From: Roseicyclus sediminis
GTDB lineage: Bacteria; Pseudomonadota; Alphaproteobacteria; Rhodobacterales; Rhodobacteraceae
Reading direction: 5' to 3'
Assembly: GCF_025515305.1 (NCBI RefSeq)
Contig: NZ_JAOPHT010000013.1
Location: forward strand, 43,020-107,019
DNA: 64,000 nucleotides
Shown: piece by piece, positions 1 to 14,343 of the stretch
How positions within the stretch are numbered: position 1 is the first letter of the stretch
Layout: each line of letters starts with the position of its first letter
Made by a program: the position numbers and the translations under genes
Notes under the pieces: model-generated
The model's database searches: none
What the model saw: only the letters and a program-made list of their open reading frames with translations
Told to the model about the DNA's origin: nothing

Positions 1-189
1 GCCACCGCGATCCACGTGATCCTGCAACGCCTCCTCGGCCTGCCGACCCCCATATACCACCACCACCGCCTGATCCGCGACGAGGCGGGCAAGCGCCTGG
101 CCAAGCGCGACGACGCCCGCGCCATCTCGACCTTTCGCGCGGAAGGCGTCACGCCGCAGGACATTCGCCGCGGGCTCGGACTTCCCTGA
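1..189 (+). CDS. gluQ: Glutamyl-Q tRNA(Asp) synthetase, C-terminal end (5' truncated)
   Basis: Only the last 62 codons are present; the gene begins before the window. The fragment reads through HVILQRLLGLPTPIYHHH and then a KMSKS-like loop (RLAKRDDARAIS), followed by a short tail ending in RRGLGLP. This is the C-terminal pattern of the short GluRS paralogue that glutamylates the queuosine base of tRNA(Asp) in the cytoplasm. A full GluRS would continue into a large anticodon-binding domain, which is absent here. It converges on hisI. Two tRNA-Asp(GTC) genes, the acceptor of this modification, occur at about 28 kb. The assignment rests on the tail only, so a truncated GluRS cannot be fully excluded. 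Confidence 0.8.
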   Translation, partial: ATAIHVILQRLLGLPTPIYHHHRLIRDEAGKRLAKRDDARAISTFRAEGVTPQDIRRGLGLP

Positions 190-233
190 CCCGCTCCTTC
201 ATCTTTCCGAAAATACGCAGGCGCGGAACGCGC

Positions 234-270
234 CGGCGCCATGCGGGGCTCGATGCCCCGCGCGGCGCCG
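234..270. terminator. Intergenic stem-loop between convergent gluQ and hisI
   Basis: GGCGCC at 235-240 pairs with GGCGCC at 264-269, and inside it GCGGGGC (243-249) pairs with GCCCCGC (255-261) around a TCGAT loop. It lies between two convergent genes, where a shared transcription end is expected. No T-tract follows on either strand, so a classical intrinsic terminator is not shown. Confidence 0.35.
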
Positions 271-274
271 TTCG

Positions 275-646
275 TCAGGGCACGGGCGCCATCAGCTCAA
301 CTTCCGCCCCGTCCCGGATCGCCGTGTAGAAACACACCCGACGGTTCGTGTGACAGGCGGGCCCCGTCTGCCGCACCAGCGCCAGCAGGCAGTCGCGGTC
401 GCAATCGACGCGCAGGTCGACAAGCTCCTGCACATGCCCCGAGGTCTCGCCCTTGACCCAGAACGCCGCGCGGGACCGCGACCAGTAGGTCACCCGCCCC
501 GTCTCAAGCGTCCGCGCCACGGCCTCGGCGTTCATCCAGGCCAACATCAGGACCTCGCCCGTCTCCGCCTCCTGCGCGATGCAGGGGATAAGGCCCGCCG
601 CGTCGTAACGCAGGCTTTCAACGTCGAAGCTGGGGGCGTCGTCCAT
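275..646 (-). CDS. hisI: Phosphoribosyl-AMP cyclohydrolase
   Basis: A 123-residue cytoplasmic enzyme of histidine biosynthesis that hydrolyses the N1-C6 bond of phosphoribosyl-AMP. The length fits stand-alone HisI, with no fused HisE pyrophosphohydrolase domain. Family motifs are visible: an EVLMLAWMN segment near residue 32, a YWSRSR segment near 54, and the metal-binding cysteines in DCDRDC and CHTNRRVC (residues about 81-105). It stands alone here between gluQ and an Fe-S scaffold gene, with no other his genes in the window. Identification is secure; the start is the ATG that gives the usual length. Confidence 0.95.
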   Translation of the reverse strand: MDDAPSFDVESLRYDAAGLIPCIAQEAETGEVLMLAWMNAEAVARTLETGRVTYWSRSRAAFWVKGETSGHVQELVDLRVDCDRDCLLALVRQTGPACHTNRRVCFYTAIRDGAEVELMAPVP

Positions 647-729
647 GCCGCACCTCGTTGCAATCGGGACACGAGCCGCTAACTATAAGCGCTGTGACCG
701 AAAGGCAAACCGGCAGGACGGCACGGGCC

Positions 730-1182
730 ATGACGACCGACAACGACCTCGTGAAACTGTACTCGCAGCGCATCCTCGCGCTCGCGGCGGATATCCCGCA
801 TCGCGGGCGGCTGGAGGGGCCGCAGGCCAGCATCCGCAAGCGCGCGCCGCTCTGCGGCTCGACCGTCAGCGTCGATCTCGACGTCGAGGACGGCCGCATC
901 AGCCGTTTTGCCCAGGACGTGAAGGCCTGCGCCCTCGGCCAGGCCTCCGCCGCACTTCTGGGGCGCCACGCGATCGGCCGGAGCCGGGCCGAGATCGAGG
1001 CCGCGCGCGACCAGCTGCGCGCCATGCTGAAGGAGGGCGCGCCGCCGCCCGGCCCTCCCTTCGAGGGCTACGAGGTGCTGGAACCGGCGCGCGACTACCG
1101 CAACCGGCACGCCTCGATCCTGCTGGCGCTCGAGGCCACGGCCGAGGCGATGGCCGAAGCGGAACGCGCCGCCTGCGCCTGA
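730..1182 (+). CDS. NifU/IscU-like iron-sulfur cluster assembly scaffold protein
   Basis: A protein of about 150 residues resembling the NifU N-terminal/IscU scaffold domain, which holds a nascent Fe-S cluster on cysteines. Two cysteines sit in the expected places (LCGS near residue 40 and ACALGQAS near 64). The third expected cysteine, in an HCSIL-like context, is replaced by HASIL, so the usual three-Cys ligand set is incomplete. The ATG at 730 was chosen because the upstream in-frame extension looks non-coding. The gene is divergent from hisI and no isc or suf genes are nearby. It may be a degenerate scaffold or carrier; its partner proteins are unknown. Confidence 0.75.
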   Translation: MTTDNDLVKLYSQRILALAADIPHRGRLEGPQASIRKRAPLCGSTVSVDLDVEDGRISRFAQDVKACALGQASAALLGRHAIGRSRAEIEAARDQLRAMLKEGAPPPGPPFEGYEVLEPARDYRNRHASILLALEATAEAMAEAERAACA

Positions 1183-1245
1183 GCATTTAACCCTTTCGGA
1201 ACCGTCTTTCCCGTATTCTGCAGCCTGTCCCGAAACGGAGGTGGC

Positions 1246-2676
1246 ATGCAGCACGCGTTGGAACAGGTCCATGACGCCCCTCGTGCGGTGCCGGATCCCG
1301 GTCTCGACGCGGCGCGCGGAACGCTCGGGCGCGGGCTGAATACTCTCGGCTTCGAGATCGTGGACGTCGCGGCCCTCCTCAAGGCGCTGGACCAGCAATC
1401 CGACAATGTGCGCGCGGGCCTCGGGGACCTGCGTGCGGGCGCCTCCGGCATCGACGCCGCCCTCGCCACCGCGTCGGAGGCGGTGGCCGGCGTCGCCGGG
1501 GCGACGGAGGATTCCGTGCGCCACGCGGGCGAGAGCATGCAGGCCGTGCGCGACGCGGCCGGCCACAGCCGCCGGGTGGCCGAATGGGTCGAAGGGCTCG
1601 GCGCGCGCATCGCCGCCCTCGAGGCGCGGCTCGGCGCGGTGGAGGCCAGCACCGCGCGCATCGACGACATCGCGCGCGAGGTCGGCATCCTCGCCATCAA
1701 CGCCCGGATCGAGGCCGCGCGCGCGGGCGACAACGGCCGTGGCTTCGCCGTCGTCGCCGAGGCGATCAGCGAACTTGCCGGCCAGACCGCGCAGGTGACG
1801 AAGGGCATCTCGACGGAGGTCTCGGACTTCGCCGCGGCCGTCTCTGCGATCGGCGGGGAATCGGCCGGGATCGTCGCCGACGCGGGCCGCGTGCTGGATT
1901 CGGGGCGCAGCACCGACACCGCCCTGACGGCCATCGGCGGCCATCTCGGGAGCACGCAGGAAGGCGTGCAGCGCCTCGCCCGCGACCTCGCCGCCCTGAC
2001 CGCCGCCAACGATGCCTTCCGTCCTGTTCTCGACCAACTCGCACAAGGCATCACGGAAACCGGCGAACAGCTGCATGACGGGCAGACCCGGGTCGAGGGA
2101 CTGATCGACCTTGCCGAGGAACTGGTACAGGCCAATGCCGCGCTTGGCGGAACCTCCGATGACGGGCCGATGATCGCCATCGTGCAGGATCGCGCCCACC
2201 GCATCGCCGAGGTCTTCGCAAAGGCGCTCTCCTCGGGCGCGATCACCGAGGAGGATCTATTCGATACCTCCTATCGCCCCGTTCAAGGCAGCGAGCCGCA
2301 ACAGGTCATGACGCGGTTCTCGGCCTTCACCGACCGTGTGCTTCCGCCGATCCAGGAGCCCGTGTTGTCGCTCGACGCACGGATCGTCTTCTGCGCCGCT
2401 GTCGACCGGAACGGGTATCTGCCGACGCACAACGCGAAGTTTTCGCAGCAGCCCTCCGGCGATCCGGTCTGGAACGCCGCCCATTGCCGGAACCGGCGCA
2501 TCTTCGACGACCGCGTCGGGCTGAAGGCCGGGCGCAGCACGGCGCCCTTTCTTCTGCAGGTCTATCGCCGCGACATGGGCGGCGGGCAGAGCGTGCTGAT
2601 GAAGGATCTCTCGGCGCCGATCATGGTGGGCGGGCGTCACTGGGGCGGATTGCGCCTGGCCTACCGGCCCGATTGA
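1246..2676 (+). CDS. Soluble methyl-accepting chemotaxis protein with C-terminal sensor domain
   Basis: A 476-residue chemoreceptor. Residues about 130-185 carry the conserved signalling tip (an AREVGILAINARIEAARAG segment followed by GRGFAVVAEAI), flanked by long helical regions, so it should dock a CheA/CheW array. There is no hydrophobic segment anywhere, so the protein is cytoplasmic. Residues about 305-476 form a globular C-terminal part rich in Trp, Tyr and Cys (NGYLPTHNAKFSQ, DPVWNAAHCRNRR, HWGGLRLAYRP) that looks like a Cache/PAS-type sensor placed after the signalling domain. No che or flagellar gene lies nearby. An AGG-containing ribosome-binding site (GGAGGT) precedes the ATG. Confidence 0.88.
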   Translation: MQHALEQVHDAPRAVPDPGLDAARGTLGRGLNTLGFEIVDVAALLKALDQQSDNVRAGLGDLRAGASGIDAALATASEAVAGVAGATEDSVRHAGESMQAVRDAAGHSRRVAEWVEGLGARIAALEARLGAVEASTARIDDIAREVGILAINARIEAARAGDNGRGFAVVAEAISELAGQTAQVTKGISTEVSDFAAAVSAIGGESAGIVADAGRVLDSGRSTDTALTAIGGHLGSTQEGVQRLARDLAALTAANDAFRPVLDQLAQGITETGEQLHDGQTRVEGLIDLAEELVQANAALGGTSDDGPMIAIVQDRAHRIAEVFAKALSSGAITEEDLFDTSYRPVQGSEPQQVMTRFSAFTDRVLPPIQEPVLSLDARIVFCAAVDRNGYLPTHNAKFSQQPSGDPVWNAAHCRNRRIFDDRVGLKAGRSTAPFLLQVYRRDMGGGQSVLMKDLSAPIMVGGRHWGGLRLAYRPD

Positions 2677-2686
2677 AGGCGCACCC

Positions 2687-2725
2687 AAAAAAAACCGCCG
2701 CTCATCCGGGGCGGGATGGCGGCGG
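2687..2725 (-). terminator. Rho-independent terminator downstream of the small SOS-type gene
   Basis: On the minus strand GCCGCCGC pairs with GCGGCGG (plus-strand arms 2695-2701 and 2719-2725), and the stem is followed at once by eight Ts (2694-2687). The only minus-strand gene ending just before it is the 40-codon gene at 2870-2992, so that gene has its own transcription unit. The 140 bp between the gene and this hairpin shows no further reading frame I can support. Confidence 0.75.
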
Positions 2726-2869
2726 CAGTCAGCGTGTCCGTCGATCGGGTCCCCGCCGCTGGCGACGGCGGGGCGAGGCAGATCGGTCGCGCCCGGGACA
2801 GGGCCCCCGGGGCCGGGGGCAGGAAGGCGCGCCCGTGTATCCGATCGGACCGCAGGCAGAAACGGGTGG

Positions 2870-2992
2870 TCAGACGAGGGCTGGCAGATGCAGAAGCGCC
2901 AGCGTCATTGCCGCGATCGCCGCGACGCCGAACGCGTCGGCGGCCAGGGTTGCGCGCGAGGCAGTGAGAATGTCGGCGATGCGTGCGATCAT
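2870..2992 (-). CDS. Small (40 aa) single-pass membrane protein, likely SOS-regulated
   Basis: A 40-codon reading frame, too short for most gene callers. It starts MIARIADILTASRATLAADA and then has one hydrophobic helix (residues about 19-40) ending in LHLPALV. AGGAG lies 8 bases before the ATG and an intrinsic terminator follows at 2687-2725, so it looks like a genuine independent gene. About 60 bp upstream is a GTTC-N7-GTTC direct repeat, the alphaproteobacterial LexA operator. Size, single membrane helix and LexA box recall SOS-induced small membrane proteins such as the Caulobacter division inhibitor SidA or TisB-type toxins. That parallel is inference; I recognise no family. It lies between a chemoreceptor gene and recG. 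Confidence 0.65.
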   Translation of the reverse strand: MIARIADILTASRATLAADAFGVAAIAAMTLALLHLPALV

Positions 2993-3051
2993 TTTGGCGT
3001 CTCCTGTCGACTTGTTGCCCCTTTGTTCTCACAAACGGAGCGACCTGTCGA

Positions 3052-3076
3052 GAACTTTTTGGGAACATTCGTGAAC
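3052..3076 (-). promoter_or_regulatory. LexA-type operator (GTTC-N7-GTTC) upstream of the small gene
   Basis: The plus strand reads GAAC-TTTTTGG-GAAC at 3052-3066, so the minus strand, pointing at the small gene, reads GTTC-CCAAAAA-GTTC. This exactly fits the direct-repeat LexA box known for Rhodobacter and Caulobacter. A third GAAC (3073-3076) follows at a 6-base interval, giving three half-sites. It sits 60-84 bp upstream of the ATG at 2992 and just beyond the 3' end of recG, so it can only serve the small gene. Confidence 0.65.
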
Positions 3077-3093
3077 AAACCGTGTCGCGCGCC

Positions 3094-8171
<5,078 letters not shown>

Positions 8172-8221
8172 CATACGTCTCCGATTCTCGCGATGGTGTC
8201 CCCCAACCTGCCGCGAAATGG

Positions 8222-8236
8222 TTAACCACTGGTTAC
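8222..8236. promoter_or_regulatory. CtrA-box-like site upstream of ctrA
   Basis: The sequence reads TTAA-CCACTGG-TTAC, which matches the CtrA consensus TTAA-N7-TTAA at seven of eight fixed positions. It begins with TTAACCA, the usual extended half-site, and is also partly palindromic (GTTAACCA then TGGTTAC). It lies 51-65 bp upstream of the ctrA start codon, the right place for autoregulation. Confidence 0.55.
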
Positions 8237-8312
8237 CCAAAACGGGCGAAGATATGGAGACGATGCGAGGACCTGTCGGCGCCGGTCAAGAACCTTGGCG
8301 GAAACGCGGTGT

Positions 8313-8600
8313 TCAGCGCTTGTTCGAATCGCGGTATCGCTGCAGCGCGGTTGCCCTGAGCGCCGCGACCCCGTGGTGCGCGGTGGCCTTGCGCCACGCC
8401 TCCAGTTCTTCCTCCGACAGCGACCAGGTCTCGCAAGCCTCCGCCACCGTGACGAGGCCGTGGTCGACGGCCATCACCACGGCGGCCTTTCGGCTGGCGA
8501 CCCAGCGGCGGGTGCAGGCCGGCGGCAGATCGGCGCGCGTCATGACCGTGCCATCCGGCAATGTCACGGAATGCGGCCCCTTGATCCGTCGGATGTACAT
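8313..8600 (-). CDS. sciP: DUF1153 protein, CtrA inhibitor SciP
   Basis: A 95-residue helix-turn-helix protein of the DUF1153 family. The Caulobacter member SciP binds CtrA and blocks its transcriptional activation. Family features include the N-terminal MYIRRIKGPHSVTLPDG, the RRWVASRKAAVV segment and a GLVTVAEACETWSLSEEEL helix pair. It lies 141 bp upstream of ctrA on the same strand, so inhibitor and target may share transcription. The family assignment is strong; the inhibitory role is carried over from Caulobacter. Confidence 0.88.
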   Translation of the reverse strand: MYIRRIKGPHSVTLPDGTVMTRADLPPACTRRWVASRKAAVVMAVDHGLVTVAEACETWSLSEEELEAWRKATAHHGVAALRATALQRYRDSNKR

Positions 8601-8690
8601 CTTCCGCCTCGCGCCTTTCCCGCGCCCGAAGCGTCGGCCCGGGCGCCCCCGTCCTGCCCGACAGGGCTTAATTCAAGGTAAGCGGCGGCC

Positions 8691-8718
8691 TTGTGGATAG
8701 GGGCCTTTTTCCTATATT
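8691..8718 (+). promoter_or_regulatory. Putative mnmA promoter
   Basis: TTGTGG (8691-8696) and TATATT (8713-8718) are separated by 16 bases and lie 50-77 bp before the mnmA ATG. This is a plausible housekeeping -35/-10 pair judged by eye only. A weak inverted repeat GCTTA-N8-TAAGC (8666-8683) lies just upstream, between the divergent sciP and mnmA genes. Confidence 0.4.
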
Positions 8719-8767
8719 CGCCGGGAAACACTCTCCCTCTCCCGCACGAACCCGAGGAACCCGCGCC

Positions 8768-9910
8768 ATGGCGCTCGACCGGCCCGACACGCTGAACTCG
8801 CTCGGCTTCGCCCGTCCGCCCGCGGAAACCCGCGTGGTCGTGGCCATGTCGGGCGGCGTGGATTCCTCGGTCGTTGCCGCGCAGCTGGCCGAGGAAGGCT
8901 ATGACGTCGTGGGCGTGACGCTGCAGCTCTACGATCACGGCGCAGCGCTGGCCAAGAAAGGCGCGTGCTGTGCGGGCCGCGACATCCACGACGCGCGCCG
9001 CGTGGCAGAAGAGATGGGCTTTCCCCACTACGTGCTCGACTACGAGAATACCTTCCGCGAGGCGGTGATCGACGAGTTCGCCGACAGCTACCTCGCGGGC
9101 GCCACGCCCGTGCCCTGCATCCGCTGCAACGAGCGGGTGAAGTTCAGGGACCTTCTGGAAACCGCGAAGGACCTCGATGCCGACTGCATGGCGACCGGGC
9201 ACTACATCCGGCGGATGACAGGGCCGAACGGGGCGGAGCTGCACCGCGCCGCGGATGCCGCGCGCGACCAGTCCTATTTCCTCTTCTCCACGACGCAGGA
9301 GCAACTCGATTTCCTGCGTTTCCCGCTGGGCGGCCTTGCGTCCAAGGCAGAAACCCGCGCGCTTGCCGCGAAATACGGGCTGCCCGTGGCCGACAAGCCC
9401 GACAGCCAGGACATCTGCTTCGTGCCGAACGGGGATTATGCCGCCGTGATCGAGAAGCTGCGCCCCGGCGCGGCGGATCCCGGCGAGATCGTGGACATGG
9501 ATGGAAATATCCTCGGCGAGCACCGGGGCGTCATCCACTACACGATCGGCCAGCGTCGCGGCCTCGGGATCGGTGGTCTTGCCGACCCGCTCTATGTGGT
9601 GAAGCTCGACCCCGACACCCGCCGCGTCGTGGTCGGCCCGAAAGAGGCGCTCTCGACGCGCCGCGTGCCCGTGCGCGAGATCAACTGGCTGGGCGACGCG
9701 CCCTTCGACAGCCGCGAAACCTGGGACGTCTCGGTGCGCATCCGCTCCACCCGCCCCCCGCGCGAGGCGGTGATCCGCCCGATTTCGCCGACCGAGGCGG
9801 AGGTGGAGCTGTTCGTGGCGGAAGATGGCGTCAGCCCTGGGCAGGCCTGCGTCTTCTACGCGACCGAGGGGACGCGCGTCCTCGGCGGCGGCTGGATCCA
9901 CCGGGGCTGA
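8768..9910 (+). CDS. mnmA: tRNA 2-thiouridine(34) synthase MnmA
   Basis: A 380-residue enzyme that thiolates the wobble uridine of tRNA Glu, Gln and Lys, taking sulfur from a persulfide relay. The PP-loop SGGVDSS lies near residue 27. The first catalytic Cys is in [13 protein letters not shown] near 117, and the second is in [12 protein letters not shown] near 215. The C-terminal part forms the usual beta-barrel. The ATG at 8768 was chosen over an earlier in-frame start because it gives family length and the start [14 protein letters not shown]. It is divergent from sciP. Confidence 0.95.
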   Translation: MALDRPDTLNSLGFARPPAETRVVVAMSGGVDSSVVAAQLAEEGYDVVGVTLQLYDHGAALAKKGACCAGRDIHDARRVAEEMGFPHYVLDYENTFREAVIDEFADSYLAGATPVPCIRCNERVKFRDLLETAKDLDADCMATGHYIRRMTGPNGAELHRAADAARDQSYFLFSTTQEQLDFLRFPLGGLASKAETRALAAKYGLPVADKPDSQDICFVPNGDYAAVIEKLRPGAADPGEIVDMDGNILGEHRGVIHYTIGQRRGLGIGGLADPLYVVKLDPDTRRVVVGPKEALSTRRVPVREINWLGDAPFDSRETWDVSVRIRSTRPPREAVIRPISPTEAEVELFVAEDGVSPGQACVFYATEGTRVLGGGWIHRG

Positions 9911-9924
9911 GCGCCCCGGCTATT

Positions 9925-11027
<1,103 letters not shown>

Positions 11028-11031
<4 letters not shown>

Positions 11032-11834
11032 AGGAAGCCTCCAGCATCCTTCACGCCCGCGCGGCGCAGGCCCCGGCGGCGGAAGGTTTCGGCGATGACG
11101 AGAAGGACGACGGACAGGACCACGAGGATCGTGCCGAGCGCCATGATCATGGGCAGGCGTGCCGGGAAGCGCAGTTGCCCCCAGAGATAGACCGGTAGGG
11201 TCGGCGCGTTGCCCGACAGGAAGAAGGCGATGATGAACTCGTCGAGCGAGATCGTGAAGCAGATCAGAAGCGACGCGATGATGCCCGGACTGACGAGCGG
11301 GAGCGTCACGAGGCGGAAGGTCGACCACGGCGTCTCGCCGAGGTCGATCGCGGCCTCCTCGAGGCTCTGGTCCATGTTCGAGAAGCTGCCTTGCAGGATG
11401 GCGATGGAAAACGGCATGCACAGAAGTGTGTGGCCGAGCACGATCGACCAGAGCCCGCTGTCGAGGCCGAGCTGCATCAGCACCACAAGCAGCGAGATCG
11501 CGACGATGACCTCGGGCAGCACGAGCGGCAGCATGATGAAGCCGAGAATGCCGCCCTTTGCCGGAAAGCGATACCGCGTGGCCGCGCGGGCCGCGAAGAG
11601 GCCGAGGCAGGTCGCGAGCACCGCGACCGACACCGCGATGACGAGGGAGTTGCGCGTCGCCTCGTGAAGCGCAGGCGTCTCCAGCAGGAGGCCGAACCAC
11701 TCGGTCGTGAAGCCCTGCAGCGGAAAGGCGATGACGGTGCCGTCATTGAACGCGAAGATCGGCAGAAGAAGGATCGGCGCGTAAAGGACGAAGAGATAGA
11801 GGATCGCGAAGATCGACAGCGGCCGCGCCTTCAT
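11028..11834 (-). CDS. PotC-type ABC transporter permease
   Basis: A 268-residue inner-membrane permease with about six hydrophobic helices and the ABC-coupling EAA loop (EEAAIDLGETPWSTFRLVTLPL) near residue 165. It belongs to the binding-protein-dependent transport component family as found in PotC. It starts four bases inside the upstream permease gene (ATGA overlap) and its stop overlaps the GTG start of the ATPase gene, so all three are one operon. Substrate unknown; polyamine-like compounds are the usual guess for the family. Confidence 0.9.
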
Positions 11835-12889
11835 ATGCCCGCCCTCCCCTTCGGCACGCGCCAGAAGATCAGCACCGAGCCCAGCGTGGCGAGCGCCAGC
11901 AACGACAGGACCGTGGCCGGCGCGCCGAGGATCGCGGGCCCATTCAGGAAGAACAGGCGCAGCGCTACGATCTCGGCCAACGCCGCGCCGACCGCGACCC
12001 AGAGGCCCCGCGCCTCCGCAAGCCACAGCCAGAACCGCAGGCGCGCGATCCCCCAGATCAGCGTCAGGGCAACGATGGCCATGGCCAGCACGGCGAGCGT
12101 CGCACCCATCGGCCGGTCGTTGAGGTCGAAGATCTGCGCATAGATCATGTTCGCGATCATCGTGCCGCCTGACCCGCCGACAAGCCTCGGGGTGACGTAG
12201 TCGCCCACTGTCGGGATCGACACGATGAGTATTGCGGCCAGCACGCCGGGCATGGCCAGCGGCAGGGTCACGCGCAGGAAGGTCATCGTCTTGCTCTCGC
12301 CGAGGTCGCGCGCGGCCTCCAGAAGGCTCCGGTCGATCTTCTCGAGGCTCACGAAGATCGGCAGGATCGCGAAGGGCGCGAAGGCATGCGCAAGCGTGAT
12401 GACGACGGCATTGGCGTTGTAGAGGATGAACGAAAGCGGCTCGTCGATCAGGCCGAGCCCGATCAGCGATCCGTTCACCGGCCCGTCATAGGCGAGGATC
12501 ACGCGCCAGAGGAAGACGCGGATCAGGTAGCTCGTCCAGAACGGGATGGTGATGAGGAAGAGCCAGAGCGATTTCTTTTCCGGCGCGACGTGAAACGAGA
12601 TGAAATAGGCAACCGGGAAGGCGAGAACCACGGTGACGAGCGTCACCAGCGCCGAGATGCGAAGGGACCGCAGCATCAGTTCGCGATAGAGCGGATCCGA
12701 AAGCGCCTCGGCGTAGTTGGCCAGCGTGAAGGTCCGGTCGATCGTCAGGAAGTTCTGCGTCCAGAAGGAGAAGAGGACGATCGTGGCCAGCGGCGCGGCG
12801 AGCAGCAGAAGCGCATAGACCAGCGGCGGCGAGACCATGATCAGGCCCTTGCCGCCTTCGCTTCTGAGCGCGCGCGTCAGTCCGTTCAT
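11831..12889 (-). CDS. PotB-type ABC transporter permease with C-terminal membrane extension
   Basis: A 352-residue permease and the first gene of the operon. The N-terminal 280 residues are PotB-like, with an EAA loop (LEAARDLGESKTMTFLRVTLPLA) near residue 195 and TVGDYVTPRLVGG near 230. The last 70 or so residues add further hydrophobic helices (a WVAVGAALAEIVALRLFFL stretch and an LSLLALATLGSVLIFW stretch), making it longer than usual PotB. The 206 bp upstream to the LysR gene hold no binding-protein gene and no feature I can support. Confidence 0.88.
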   Translation of the reverse strand: MNGLTRALRSEGGKGLIMVSPPLVYALLLLAAPLATIVLFSFWTQNFLTIDRTFTLANYAEALSDPLYRELMLRSLRISALVTLVTVVLAFPVAYFISFHVAPEKKSLWLFLITIPFWTSYLIRVFLWRVILAYDGPVNGSLIGLGLIDEPLSFILYNANAVVITLAHAFAPFAILPIFVSLEKIDRSLLEAARDLGESKTMTFLRVTLPLAMPGVLAAILIVSIPTVGDYVTPRLVGGSGGTMIANMIYAQIFDLNDRPMGATLAVLAMAIVALTLIWGIARLRFWLWLAEARGLWVAVGAALAEIVALRLFFLNGPAILGAPATVLSLLALATLGSVLIFWRVPKGRAGI

Positions 12890-13095
12890 GCGCTTCCCCC
12901 GGCCCTAGCGGGACACCGACCCCGGGCCGAACAGGCGCCCGCGAGGGCGAAGATTGCAACCATTGCCGCGCCGCCGCAAGAGGCTCCGTTGGGGGAGGCC
13001 TTCTTCGCCTGACATCGGTCGCGCGGCTTTTTTCCGAGCGGCGGGCCGCGCCGTCGAGCGTCGCAACACCCTCCTGGCCCCTTGGGGTCAGGCGG

Positions 13096-13980
13096 TCAGG
13101 CCTGGATCAGCAAGCGGGCGCCCGTTTCGCGGACGGCGCGGGTCAGCGGTTGCAGGATGCCCTTGGTCGCCCGCGAGACCTGCCAGGTCAGGTCCGAATA
13201 GTAGTGGTTGATCTCCGACATGAGCACCAGCCGCCCATCATCGACGAGCGGCCGGGCCATAAGATGCGGCAGCATCACCCACCCCAGACCAGCCTCGGCC
13301 GCATCGGCCAGCGCGCGCGCATCGGCCACGAGGTGCGACGGCGGAATGATGTCCGAGCCCGAGGTTTCGGTCGCGAAACGGACCTGCAGACGGTCGTGAA
13401 GGTTGTAGGCGAGGCTCGGAGCCCGCGAGAACACCTCGGGCGTCAATCCGTCCGAGAACCATTCCGCGTGAAAGGCGGGGCTGCAGACCGGCATGTACTG
13501 AAGCGCGCCGAGCGGGATGCCGTCGCAGCCCTGCACCACCTTCTGGCCCCAGGTGACCGCCGCGAGGACATCGCCACTGGCCAGAAGACGGCTGCCCTGC
13601 TCGGCATTGTCCACCTCGAGAACGAACAGGTAGTTCGGCAGACCGCGCAGCGCCTCCATGAACCATGTCGCCATCGTGTCGGGCGAAACCGCGATCGCCA
13701 CCGTCAACCGATTGGGCCCGACATCGAGCGCAAGGCCTGTCAGCAGATCATGCTCCCGCCAGGCGACGTCCTGCGCGTATTGCCAGATCCGCCGCCCCTG
13801 GCGCGTCGGCCTGCAAGGCGCGGCGCGAACGACCAGAACGGCGCCGACACGCTCTTCCAGCAGGCGCACACGTTGCGACAGCGCCGACGCGGTAAGATTC
13901 AGGTGCTGCGCCGCGGCCTCGAAGCTGCCGGTTCGCAAAACGGCGGCCAGCGCCTCGACTTGCTTGAGATCCAGATGCAA
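13096..13980 (-). CDS. argP: LysR-type regulator of the ArgP/LysG family
   Basis: A 294-residue LysR regulator. The winged-helix domain (residues 1-60) reads LKQVEALAAVLRTGSFEAAA then LTASALSQRVRLLEERVG, and the effector domain follows. This N-terminal pattern is that of ArgP (IciA)/LysG, which senses basic amino acids and usually controls a LysE-type exporter. No lysE-like gene is adjacent here: a 73-codon unknown gene lies divergently upstream and the PotABC-like operon lies downstream on the same strand. Control of that importer, which could carry a basic amine, is possible but not shown. Confidence 0.8.
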   Translation of the reverse strand: MHLDLKQVEALAAVLRTGSFEAAAQHLNLTASALSQRVRLLEERVGAVLVVRAAPCRPTRQGRRIWQYAQDVAWREHDLLTGLALDVGPNRLTVAIAVSPDTMATWFMEALRGLPNYLFVLEVDNAEQGSRLLASGDVLAAVTWGQKVVQGCDGIPLGALQYMPVCSPAFHAEWFSDGLTPEVFSRAPSLAYNLHDRLQVRFATETSGSDIIPPSHLVADARALADAAEAGLGWVMLPHLMARPLVDDGRLVLMSEINHYYSDLTWQVSRATKGILQPLTRAVRETGARLLIQA

Positions 13981-14121
13981 GCGACCGTTCCTTAAGTAGG
14001 TTAAGCAACGCTAAGTCGCCACAGGCATTGGAATGACCCTAGGGTGCCGTCATCAGGGTGGCAACGATATATCGCGCCACCTGAAATCCGCGTTACGGCC
14101 CACAATTACAAGGAGATAATG

Positions 14122-14343
14122 ATGGACCGTATCCTTTCGGCGAATTGGCTTATTCGGCAACAAAACCTGACCTTCGCCGAGTTCCGGCGCCACTTTACCC
14201 TGTCGACTGCCACCGACCACGAAATGGGCCGTCTCGACACGATGTGGCGCGAACGGCTCGAGGACATGGGGATCGCGCCTTGCACCGAGGCCAATTTCCG
14301 CACCAGTGGCGAGAGCGGTCCCATTCCTTGTGCAACCTCATGA
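14122..14343 (+). CDS. Small hypothetical protein (73 aa)
   Basis: A 73-codon frame starting MDRILSANWLIRQQNLTFAEFR. AGGAG at 14111-14115 lies 6 bases before this ATG; the ATG immediately upstream at 14119 is too close to it. The protein is charged, has no signal or membrane segment, and ends in a Ser/Gly/Pro-rich tail. I recognise no family. It is divergent from argP, with a 138-bp intergenic region. A strong terminator for this strand is found only at 14597-14624. Confidence 0.5.
   Translation: MDRILSANWLIRQQNLTFAEFRRHFTLSTATDHEMGRLDTMWRERLEDMGIAPCTEANFRTSGESGPIPCATS

Noticed and set aside
8666..8683. CtrA box between sciP and mnmA
   Set aside because: TTAA occurs once, but the partner half-site at N7 reads TAAG; only a weak inverted repeat remains.
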